From: an uncultured Prochlorococcus sp.
GTDB taxonomy: Bacteria; Cyanobacteriota; Cyanobacteriia; PCC-6307; Cyanobiaceae
Length of the DNA: 64,000 nt
NCBI RefSeq assembly: GCF_902522795.1
Contig: NZ_CABYWZ010000004.1
Coordinates: 25,541-89,540 of the forward strand
Direction: 5' to 3'
Shown here one piece after another: positions 54,604 to 62,434 of the stretch (position 1 is its first letter; each line of letters opens with the position of its first letter). Below the pieces are notes generated by a model. The model saw nothing but the letters and a program-made list of their open reading frames with translations, was not told where the DNA came from and did not search any database. The position numbers were made by a program, and so were the translations under genes.

Positions 54604-56379
54604 ATGATAGCCTCTGCCCAGACAAGTAATTCTAAATTGGCACAAACTAATAACAAGTTGACGATTCAATCTCAACATTTTGCTGATGATTCTTGTGCTA
54701 TAAGATCTTTGGATTGGGATCGGAGTAGATTTGATATTGAATTTGGTTTAAGAAATGGAACTACTTACAATAGTTTTATTATTAAAGGTGAGAAACTAGC
54801 AATTATTGATACTAGTCACGCAAAGTTCGAAGAATTATGGTTTGAAGAATTACTGAAAAAAGTAAATCCACAAGAAGTTGATTATCTAATTACAAGCCAT
54901 ACAGAACCTGATCATTCAGGTTTAATAGGTAATCTTTTAGAATTAAATCAAAATATCACAGTAGTTGGTTCTAAATTAGCCCTTAAATTTATTGAAGACC
55001 AAATACATATTCCCTTTAAGCGTCTAGAAGTTAAGAGTGGAGAGTTTTTAAATCTCGGAGCTAATCCTAATAGTGGTTTAGAACATAATATTGAATTCAT
55101 AAGTGCACCAAATTTACATTGGCCAGATACCATATTTTCATATGATCACAGCACACATGTTCTTTACACATGCGATGCATTTGGACTCCATTATTGTTCT
55201 GACGAATTTTTTGACACTGATCAAAAAGAAATATACGAAGATTTCCGGTTTTATTACGATTGCCTTATGGGTCCAAATGCTAGAAGCGTTCTCCAGGCAA
55301 TTAAAAGAATAGATAAGCTACCTGAATTAAAAACAATAGCTGTTGGTCATGGGCCTTTGCTACATAATCAGGTCAATTTTTGGAGAGAGAAATATCTAGA
55401 ATGGAGTAGCAATAAAAGCAGAGGTAATGATTTTGTTTCAGTCTGCTATATAAGCGACTATGGTTATTGTGATCGACTAAGTCAGGCGATATCTCATGGA
55501 ATAAGTAAAGCAGATGCACAGGTTCAATTATTAGATTTAAGATCTTCTGATCCGCAAGAATTAACAAGTTTAATTTCCGAATCAAAAGCAGTAGTTATTC
55601 CCACATGGCCAGTGGACTCAGATAATGAATTAAAAGAATCTCTCGGTACTTTATTTGCAGCACTTAAACCAAAACAATTTACTGCAGTATATGATGCTTT
55701 TGGTGGAAATGATGAACCAATAGATTCCTTAGCAAATAAATTAAGAGAACTTGGCCAAAAAGAAGCTTTCTCACCTTTAAGAGTTAAAAACATTCCAGAT
55801 CCCGTTGTTTATCAACAATTCGAAGAAGCTGGAACTGACTTGGGTCAATTAATCAATAAAAAGAAAAATATTGCCTCTATGAAGAGCCTTGATTCAAATT
55901 TAGATAAAGCGTTAGGTAGATTAAGTGGAGGATTATATGTAGTAACAGCGAGCCAAGGGGAAGGTTCGACATTCAGACAAAGTGCAATGGTCGCAAGTTG
56001 GGTTAGTCAAGCAAGCTTTTCTCCACCAGGTATTACAGTTGCAGTAGCGAAAGATAGAGCTATTGAATCATATATGCAAGTTGGGAAAGGTTTTGTTGTG
56101 AATATCTTGAGAGAAGATAACTATCAAAAAATGTTCAGACATTTTTTAAAAAGATTTGCCCCTGGAGCTGATAGATTTGCGGATGTAGATGTAATTAGCA
56201 ACATCGCTGAAGGTGGACCAGTCCTCTCAGATTCACTCGCCTTTTTAGATTGTAAAGTCAGTTCAAGATTGGAGACTCCAGACCATTGGATAATTTATGG
56301 AATTGTTGAAAATGGTAATGTTTCTGACTTATCATGTAAGACAGCAGTTCATCACAGAAAAGTTGCTAATCACTATTAG
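54604..56379 (+). CDS. Flavodiiron protein with canonical metal ligands (Flv3-like)
   Basis: A 591-residue A-type flavodiiron protein with an added C-terminal flavin reductase domain, as in cyanobacteria. The diiron ligands are canonical: HTEPDH (residues near 100), the His of APNLHWPD, the Asp of CDAFGLH and the His of VGHGPLLH. The flavodoxin part has PTWPVDSDNELKESL and the reductase part has SFSPPGITVAVAKDRAIESY. It would reduce O2 to water with electrons from photosystem I. The next gene lacks canonical ligands, as in Flv1/Flv3 pairs; the Flv3 name is inferred from that. Confidence 0.85.
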   Translation: MIASAQTSNSKLAQTNNKLTIQSQHFADDSCAIRSLDWDRSRFDIEFGLRNGTTYNSFIIKGEKLAIIDTSHAKFEELWFEELLKKVNPQEVDYLITSHTEPDHSGLIGNLLELNQNITVVGSKLALKFIEDQIHIPFKRLEVKSGEFLNLGANPNSGLEHNIEFISAPNLHWPDTIFSYDHSTHVLYTCDAFGLHYCSDEFFDTDQKEIYEDFRFYYDCLMGPNARSVLQAIKRIDKLPELKTIAVGHGPLLHNQVNFWREKYLEWSSNKSRGNDFVSVCYISDYGYCDRLSQAISHGISKADAQVQLLDLRSSDPQELTSLISESKAVVIPTWPVDSDNELKESLGTLFAALKPKQFTAVYDAFGGNDEPIDSLANKLRELGQKEAFSPLRVKNIPDPVVYQQFEEAGTDLGQLINKKKNIASMKSLDSNLDKALGRLSGGLYVVTASQGEGSTFRQSAMVASWVSQASFSPPGITVAVAKDRAIESYMQVGKGFVVNILREDNYQKMFRHFLKRFAPGADRFADVDVISNIAEGGPVLSDSLAFLDCKVSSRLETPDHWIIYGIVENGNVSDLSCKTAVHHRKVANHY

Positions 56380-56395
56380 AAAATAAGTCTTTGAA

Positions 56396-58198
56396 ATGTC
56401 AGATATTAATATAGGCTTACTTGCAGAAAATCAAAATTTATCAGAATTTGAAATTACTGAAAATTTTTCTTGTGTAAGATTCTTAGACCAAAATAAAGAA
56501 AGATTTGAACTTGAATTTAACCTTGAAAAAGGAACCTCTTTTAATACTTTTTTCATAAGAAGTCATGAGGAACTTTTTATTATTCATCCACCTGAGAAAC
56601 AATATCTAGATTCGTTTAATAAAGTAATTTCTAGGTTTTGCGATCAATTTAAATTAGGTAAAATCAACTTCATTTCCGGTCATATTAATCCCCAAATTAT
56701 TGAAACTATAAAGAATATAAGTAGCCAATTTCAAAACACAACTATTACTTGCTCTAATCCAGGGTATAAACTTATTAGCGAACTTTGGAATCAAAGAAAT
56801 CCTACCTTAGAAAACTTTATTGAAATTAAATTACCTGAAATAAACATAATCAAAAAAGAACTTAATTTAGAATTAGATAACATTTCACTAGAGTTAATTC
56901 CTATTCCAACAGCACGCTGGCCTGGTGGAGTAATAATTTATGAACATACTCAAGAAATACTTCTTAGTGAAAAAATTTTCTCTGCACACATTGCATCTAA
57001 ATATTGGTCTGAAACAAATCGAGTAAGTACAGAAATTGATAGGAAACATTTTTATGATTGCCTGATGGCACCAATGTCTAGTCAAGTAGTATCAATAACT
57101 GAAAAAATTGCAAATTATGACATTAAAACTATTGCACCATTACATGGTCCTGCGATCGAATATAGCTTAAAAAGCTTTTTGAATGACTATATTAGATGGG
57201 GAGAGAATCTCTCAACAAATAATCCTAAGATCGCTCTGATATATGCTAGTGCATATGGAAATACAGCCTCAATAGGAGATGCATTGGCTAAAGGAATAAA
57301 TAGAACTTCTGTAGAAGTTGAAAGTATTAATTGTGAATTTACACCTAATGATGTACTTATAAGATGTATCCAAAATGCTGATGGATATTTAATAGGCTCA
57401 CCCACATTGGGTGGTCACGCCCCAACTCCAATTGTTAGTGCACTTGGAACATTGTTAGCAGAGGGTAATAGAGACAAGCCAGTGGGAATTTTTGGCAGTT
57501 TTGGCTGGAGCGGCGAAGCTATAGATTTACTTGAAACAAAATTAAAAGACGGTGGTTTTAAGTTTAGTTTTGACCCTATAAGGATTAAATTTAGCCCAAA
57601 TAAACCAAAGATTAAAGAGTTAGAAGAAATAGGAACTCACTTTGGAAGAAAAATTATAAAAAAAGCAAAGAAAAAACCCAGAAAATCAGATACTGGAATG
57701 ATTACAAGCAAAACGGATCCAAAGCTACAAGCTCTTGGAAGAGTAATAGGTTCACTTTGTGTTCTGACAGCCTCAAAAGGCAAAGATGAGAATAATATTA
57801 AAGGAGCTATGCTTGCATCTTGGGTTAGTCAAGCAAGTTTTTCTCCGCCAGGGGTAAGTATTGCAGTAGCAAAAGATAGATCGGTAGAGTCTCTTCTGCA
57901 AATAGGAGATTCATTCGCATTAAATATTCTTAGTGAAAAAGATTTTAAAGAACCTTTGAAAAGGTTCACAAAGCCCTTTGCGCCTGGAGAAGATAGATTT
58001 GAAGGAATAAATATTGAATTAACTCCTAATGAACAGATAATCATTCCTCAATCGCTCGCATGGTTAGATGCTTCTGTAAAAGAGAGAATGGAATGTGGAG
58101 ATCATTGGGTAATTTACGCCGAAGTCCTACACGGTAATATACTAAAATCCGATAGTCTAACTGCAGTTCATCACCGCAAAACAGGTGCTAACTATTAA
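56396..58198 (+). CDS. Flavodiiron protein with degenerate metal site (Flv1-like)
   Basis: A 600-residue partner of the preceding gene, 16 bp away. The place of HTEPDH reads GHINPQI, APNLHWPDT becomes PTARWPGG, and CDAFGLH becomes EKIFSAH; APLHGPAIE keeps the last His. The diiron centre is therefore probably not normal, as reported for Flv1. The flavodoxin domain (YASAYGNTASIGDALAKGIN) and the reductase domain (SFSPPGVSIAVAKDRS) are intact. It likely forms a heteromer with the Flv3-like protein. Name by analogy. Confidence 0.85.
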   Translation: MSDINIGLLAENQNLSEFEITENFSCVRFLDQNKERFELEFNLEKGTSFNTFFIRSHEELFIIHPPEKQYLDSFNKVISRFCDQFKLGKINFISGHINPQIIETIKNISSQFQNTTITCSNPGYKLISELWNQRNPTLENFIEIKLPEINIIKKELNLELDNISLELIPIPTARWPGGVIIYEHTQEILLSEKIFSAHIASKYWSETNRVSTEIDRKHFYDCLMAPMSSQVVSITEKIANYDIKTIAPLHGPAIEYSLKSFLNDYIRWGENLSTNNPKIALIYASAYGNTASIGDALAKGINRTSVEVESINCEFTPNDVLIRCIQNADGYLIGSPTLGGHAPTPIVSALGTLLAEGNRDKPVGIFGSFGWSGEAIDLLETKLKDGGFKFSFDPIRIKFSPNKPKIKELEEIGTHFGRKIIKKAKKKPRKSDTGMITSKTDPKLQALGRVIGSLCVLTASKGKDENNIKGAMLASWVSQASFSPPGVSIAVAKDRSVESLLQIGDSFALNILSEKDFKEPLKRFTKPFAPGEDRFEGINIELTPNEQIIIPQSLAWLDASVKERMECGDHWVIYAEVLHGNILKSDSLTAVHHRKTGANY

Positions 58199-58215
58199 AT
58201 TTATTTATCTAATTT

Positions 58216-58740
58216 ATGACTGAAACTAAAGATCTAATAATCATTACGGCTAGTTGTGGTAAAAATCTAGAACTTTCTAAAAAATTTCATGAAAAAAGTA
58301 ATGAACTTAAATTAAGTTCTGAAATTTTAGATCTTACCACTCTTGATATTCCATTATTTAATCCAAGAATTCACAGCAAAGAAAATATTCCAATTAAGAT
58401 AAAAGAATTAAAAAAAAAGCTTTTCAAGATTGAAAGGTGGGTGATTTGTGCGCCTGAATATAATGGATCTATACCTCCTATTCTCTCCAACTTCATAGCA
58501 TGGCTTTCTATTTCTGGAGATGATTTTAGGAATTTATTTAATGGTCAACCGATTGCAATTGCAACATTTTCTGGTGGGATAGGGTTGGAACTGCTGACCT
58601 CATTACGAATTCAATTAGTGCATTTAGGAAGTCAAGTATTAGGAAGACAACTTTTGTCCTCATATAGTAAACCTATAGATACAAAAACTATTGAAGATAT
58701 TATTCAAAGACTTTTACAAATGAAAAAATTAAAAACATAA
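58216..58740 (+). CDS. NADPH-dependent FMN reductase-like flavoprotein
   Basis: A 174-residue flavodoxin-like protein of the FMN_red family. The start IIITASCGKNLELSKKF is the FMN phosphate loop, and the EYNGSIPPILSNFIAWLS stretch is the typical flavin-binding E-Y-N-G-S-I-P-x-x-L-K/S-N. It lies 17 bp after the flavodiiron pair in the same direction, so it may supply reduced flavin or simply be co-transcribed. ATG at 58216. Confidence 0.85.
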   Translation: MTETKDLIIITASCGKNLELSKKFHEKSNELKLSSEILDLTTLDIPLFNPRIHSKENIPIKIKELKKKLFKIERWVICAPEYNGSIPPILSNFIAWLSISGDDFRNLFNGQPIAIATFSGGIGLELLTSLRIQLVHLGSQVLGRQLLSSYSKPIDTKTIEDIIQRLLQMKKLKT

Positions 58741-58762
58741 ACATTTTAAACCTAATAAAATA

Positions 58763-60553
58763 TCATTCCTTTTCATTCCAAACTTTCAAAATTTCTTTAG
58801 CCATAGGCAGTGCATGAACAGATCCCCCACCAGGAGTATTTTGTGCAAAAGCAACTATAAGTAATTCGCTTTTTTCAGAGGGAGTAAAACAAACGAACCA
58901 AGCGTGATCTAATCCACCTTCACCATCTTCAGCAGTTCCTGTTTTACCTGAAACTGGAGGTAAATTTGTCATCCCGTAATTAATTGATACTCCTGTACCA
59001 GACTCCACTACTTTCCTGAGACCGTTTTTTATCAATTGAATATTTTGTGGATCAATGTCAATTGGAATACGTTTTTTATCTGAGAGACTTCTTAAATCTT
59101 TTGTAGTCAAATGTGGAGTAACTAGATAACCTCCATTAGCAATCGCGGCATATGCTCTAGCTATTTGAATTGGAGTTACTTGAACAACAAACTGTCCAAT
59201 TGACATACTCGCAATATCTTCTGGTACCCAAGGAGTTCTTCCTGGTTGCCCCCATCCTCTACCATCCTTAGCCCATTGACTACTAGCTACAAAGCCCATG
59301 TTTTCTTGTTCAGAAATTTCAATTCCAGATAAAGAATTAAAACCCAGCTTTCGGGAAACCTTATAAATTTCATCAACTCCTGCTCCATAACCTACTTGAT
59401 AAAAAAATGTATTACTAGAAACTCTTAAAGCATCCTCATAGCCTATTACCCCAAAACCTAAATCATTGTGCTCTCTAAAACATTGACTCCCATAAGTTAT
59501 ACATGGTTTAGTATCTAACATAGTATCTCTTGGAAATTTTCCACTTTCCAAGCCGGCTAAAGCAGTTACAATTTTCCAAACACTTCCTGGATCATAAGCA
59601 TTTAATGCTCTATTAAAAAGAGGTTTTTCGGGAGAATTAAATATACTTTTGTATTCTTTTTCAGGCTTAAAATCCTTTGAAAAAAAATTCAAATCAAAAT
59701 TAGGCCTACTTACCATCGCTCTTATAGCACCATCTCTTGGATCCATCACTATTATCGCTCCAGCTTTTTTGTCTTTAAGAACTTCCTCAGCAACTTGTTG
59801 CAGATTAAGATCGATTGTTAGTTCAATATCATTACCTTGTACTGGAGTTTTTATACCCAAAGATCTTTGAAATTTTCCTACTGAATTTACTTCAACCATT
59901 TCTCCACCCCATTCACCTCTTATAAAATCTTCGTAAACATATTCGATTCCTGTTCTTCCTATTAAGTCATTTAATCTATAACCCTTCTTAGATAAAAATT
60001 TATATTCTGATTCAGTAATTGGCTGAGTATAACCAATTACATGGGCAGCAAGAGATTTATAAGGATAATTTCTAATTAATTTGGTAGCTATTTCAAAACT
60101 ACTTAAATTAACATCATTTTCCTTGAATTTTATTAATTGATCTACACTTAAATCATCAAGAATAGTTACTGAAAGTTTTTGGTTTTTTAGACCATCAGAA
60201 TATTTTTTTTGAATTACATTACTATCAATATCTAACAAAAAAGCAATACTTGATTTATGGTTTTCCCAATTGCTTTTATTAACAGATTGAGGCTTTATTA
60301 TTAATGAATATTTAACTCTGCTATCTGCTAAAACATAACCATTTTTATCTAGTATTCTTCCGCGTATTGGCTGTGAAGCAATAAGTCTGATCCTATTCTC
60401 GTCTGACATCTTCTTAAAAGATTCATAATTTAAAAGTTGTAAAAAAATTAACCTAAATAGAATCAATAAAAAAGAAATAGAAGAAAAAATGAGTAGGACT
60501 AAAGGTTGTCTCTTTAATGAAATAAGTTTTTTATTAGGACTTTTTTTGGTCAA
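58763..60553 (-). CDS. mrdA: Penicillin-binding protein 2 (transpeptidase)
   Basis: A 596-residue class B PBP that cross-links peptidoglycan for cell elongation. A membrane anchor spans about 15-40 (LVLLIFSSISFLLILFRLIF). The catalytic SxxK is SVWK in DPGSVWKIVTALAG, the SxN is SSN in RVSSNTFF and the KTG triad is in SGKTGTAED. The pedestal domain lies between. The start is TTG at 60553; no ATG is available before the anchor. Other elongasome genes are not in the window. Confidence 0.94.
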   Translation of the reverse strand: MTKKSPNKKLISLKRQPLVLLIFSSISFLLILFRLIFLQLLNYESFKKMSDENRIRLIASQPIRGRILDKNGYVLADSRVKYSLIIKPQSVNKSNWENHKSSIAFLLDIDSNVIQKKYSDGLKNQKLSVTILDDLSVDQLIKFKENDVNLSSFEIATKLIRNYPYKSLAAHVIGYTQPITESEYKFLSKKGYRLNDLIGRTGIEYVYEDFIRGEWGGEMVEVNSVGKFQRSLGIKTPVQGNDIELTIDLNLQQVAEEVLKDKKAGAIIVMDPRDGAIRAMVSRPNFDLNFFSKDFKPEKEYKSIFNSPEKPLFNRALNAYDPGSVWKIVTALAGLESGKFPRDTMLDTKPCITYGSQCFREHNDLGFGVIGYEDALRVSSNTFFYQVGYGAGVDEIYKVSRKLGFNSLSGIEISEQENMGFVASSQWAKDGRGWGQPGRTPWVPEDIASMSIGQFVVQVTPIQIARAYAAIANGGYLVTPHLTTKDLRSLSDKKRIPIDIDPQNIQLIKNGLRKVVESGTGVSINYGMTNLPPVSGKTGTAEDGEGGLDHAWFVCFTPSEKSELLIVAFAQNTPGGGSVHALPMAKEILKVWNEKE

Positions 60554-60564
60554 AAATATAAAAT

Positions 60565-60708
60565 TTATTTAAATATTATTTTTTCCAATAAAGCAATATT
60601 TGATTTTATCTCTTTAAGTCTAGTGTTTAAATATTTATATTCACAATCTTCATTGTTAAGATTCAAGTCATCATTTTCAATATTATTTGAATCCAAATTT
60701 TCACTCAT
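60565..60708 (-). CDS. Small hypothetical acidic protein, 47 aa
   Basis: An ATG-initiated frame upstream of the PBP2 gene (12 bp between). The product is acidic and Asn-rich (MSENLDSNNIENDDLNLNNE) followed by a helical part RLKEIKSNIALLEKII. It resembles a small coiled-coil peptide. It may be translated in the same transcript as PBP2. The composition is close to background, so confidence is limited. Confidence 0.4.
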   Translation of the reverse strand: MSENLDSNNIENDDLNLNNEDCEYKYLNTRLKEIKSNIALLEKIIFK

Positions 60709-60818
60709 AAAACTTATACTTTTTTAAAGCAATTTTTTCAACTAATACAAGTTTAAATAAAAAATTTATTTTTTCAAAATTATTTTTACTTAAATACTTA
60801 AAAAATATAAAAAACAAG

Positions 60819-61427
60819 TTAATTTAATTGATCTTTATTTTGTTCAAAATAGGGATTACAACTGTTCTTTGATATACCTAAAGACCATCCAATAAATGAA
60901 GATACAAATATCGTAACTATTAATGGCAAAATGGCTTGTTGAGTATTTACAAGACTAAACCATTCCTTCCAACTACTAAAAAATCTTTCTCTTTGAAATT
61001 TTCTTTTTTCATTTTCTAACAATCTCGCTTTTTTGGCGAAAGATTTTGTCACCCACTTTTCGAAAGGGATCTTTTTAATAATCGCCATTTTTCTCTCCAC
61101 TTCTAATAATTGTCCAGAACTAAGAGAAGGATGAAATGTGCTTATCAATTCAAGAGTTTTTAAAAACATCTCAACAGTTGCATCTTTTATAAGCTTTTGC
61201 TCATGACTTAAGTCAGCCCACTCTATCTCTGGATAAAAACGGTTCCTGTTTGGTGAAATTTGATCCTCTGTCATTTGACCAGGTTCTCTTAGCCATCTAT
61301 TAGTATTTTCATCAAATCTCCGCCAATATAAAAAAGGATTAATAAAAATTGTTTTCCCAGATATTTTGACTACATCTTGTTGAAGATGATTAGTTATCTT
61401 TCTTTCAGAATTTTTCGATTTTATCAA
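60819..61427 (-). CDS. Hypothetical protein with a C-terminal membrane helix
   Basis: A 202-residue protein. Residues 1-150 are charged and include FLYWRRFDENTNRWLREPGQ and WADLSHEQKLIKDATVEMFL. One hydrophobic helix near 165-187 (AILPLIVTIFVSSFIGWSLG) is followed by a short tail. It looks like a membrane-anchored cytoplasmic domain. The start is uncertain: TTG at 61427 is the only initiator before the conserved-looking part. I recognise no family. Confidence 0.65.
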   Translation of the reverse strand: MIKSKNSERKITNHLQQDVVKISGKTIFINPFLYWRRFDENTNRWLREPGQMTEDQISPNRNRFYPEIEWADLSHEQKLIKDATVEMFLKTLELISTFHPSLSSGQLLEVERKMAIIKKIPFEKWVTKSFAKKARLLENEKRKFQRERFFSSWKEWFSLVNTQQAILPLIVTIFVSSFIGWSLGISKNSCNPYFEQNKDQLN

Positions 61428-61507
61428 AAGTCTAAATTAATAATCTAATTAAAGATTATCTTTTATTCATATTTTTTCCAGAAATATGAAAAATTACCCT
61501 ATGTGTA

Positions 61508-62221
61508 TTAAGTTATCGATAATTGCCAACGCTTCTTTAAATAATTACAGTATTCACAATTTAAAGAGGGTTTAGGGAAATTATCCGAACGTAATAAATT
61601 CACTGTATCTACTATCTTATTTTCGACCCATGCAGTAGAACAATCTAATTTAATTAGATATACTTCAAAATTTAATCGATTATTAAATAACTCTTCATTT
61701 TTCTTTCCATTGAAATATAAAAGATAAGCTTCTTTAGCTACTTGAAAACCGTTTTTTTTAAATAACCACTGATACATTTCTAATTGTCTCTTATAAGCTT
61801 TTGCATATTCGTATTTATTAAAAGTCTCAGACCAATCAAATTTATTTCTAGCTGTTGCTTTTACATCAACAATAATAAGATCACCATTTTTTTTCTGCCA
61901 AATATCATCCACAGCTCCACCAAAATCATAGTTATGTTCCTTTGACTTATATCTTATACCTTGAAAATTACTTCTCCAAAGTTCTAAATCTTTGTGTCTA
62001 AAAGGAACAGCATCAATACCATACTCAATAAATAAAGGGTGAGGCTCCTGAATTTTTCTGTAGTAATCAAATTCATTTTTACATAAATTATCTACAGCAA
62101 TATTTAGAGTAAATGGTAATGATGGCGGTTTTATTTGATGTTTTTTGTCAAGTACACAACATCTTGGACAACTAAGATATTTCTCAACAGTAGATCTACT
62201 CAATTTAATAATCTCGCTCAT
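61508..62221 (-). CDS. PD-(D/E)XK nuclease, RecB/Cas4-like, with Cys clusters
   Basis: A 237-residue protein. The nuclease core runs GGAVDDIWQKKNGDLIIVDV (motif II Asp, then D-x-K in VDVKAT) and the Q-x-x-Y motif is in RQLEMYQWLF. The N-terminus has SCPRCC (about 17-22) and the C-terminus CEYCNYL (about 223-229), positions that in Cas4/AddB-type nucleases hold a [4Fe-4S] cluster. No CRISPR array or cas gene is present in the window. It is probably a stand-alone DNA repair or recombination nuclease. ATG at 62221. Confidence 0.82.
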   Translation of the reverse strand: MSEIIKLSRSTVEKYLSCPRCCVLDKKHQIKPPSLPFTLNIAVDNLCKNEFDYYRKIQEPHPLFIEYGIDAVPFRHKDLELWRSNFQGIRYKSKEHNYDFGGAVDDIWQKKNGDLIIVDVKATARNKFDWSETFNKYEYAKAYKRQLEMYQWLFKKNGFQVAKEAYLLYFNGKKNEELFNNRLNFEVYLIKLDCSTAWVENKIVDTVNLLRSDNFPKPSLNCEYCNYLKKRWQLSIT

Positions 62222-62269
62222 TACAATTAATATTTCATTTAAAAATAATTTTTACATAAAATAAAAATA

Positions 62270-62407
62270 TTAAATTTTAGAAAAATTTGTTAACTTACTC
62301 CAACTCAATGGTTCCGCCCAATTTTGATGCTTCAAAGTCATTGGAATCATTGACTCTTCAAAAGGGTAATTCTCGTGACAAACACTCGACAAACCTATTA
62401 GTTCCAT
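62270..62407 (-). CDS. Doubtful 45-aa ORF downstream of guaA
   Basis: An ATG-initiated frame of 45 residues: MELIGLSSVCHENYPFEESM, then MTLKHQNWAEPLSWSKLTNF. Its sequence has a coding-like mix of residues, but the same DNA contains an imperfect copy of the guaA 3' end in another frame (62295-62315). It could be a small gene, or a chance ORF over a decayed repeat. Confidence 0.3.
   Translation of the reverse strand: MELIGLSSVCHENYPFEESMIPMTLKHQNWAEPLSWSKLTNFSKI
62295..62315 (-). repeat. Imperfect second copy of the guaA 3' end
   Basis: Matches the last 21 bp of guaA (62435-62455) at 18 of 21 positions, 140 bp further downstream on the same strand. On the minus strand it would encode GTIELE-stop against GTIEWE-stop in guaA. 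Integrative elements in other bacteria use the guaA 3' end as target. Origin as a decayed attachment-type repeat is an inference; chance is possible. Confidence 0.35.
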
Positions 62408-62434
62408 TTTTGATGAAATAAGGGCAATTTTCCG

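Noticed and set aside
61508..62221. CRISPR-associated Cas4
   Set aside because: No direct-repeat array, cas1, cas2 or effector is visible in the window. A stand-alone nuclease is the simpler reading.
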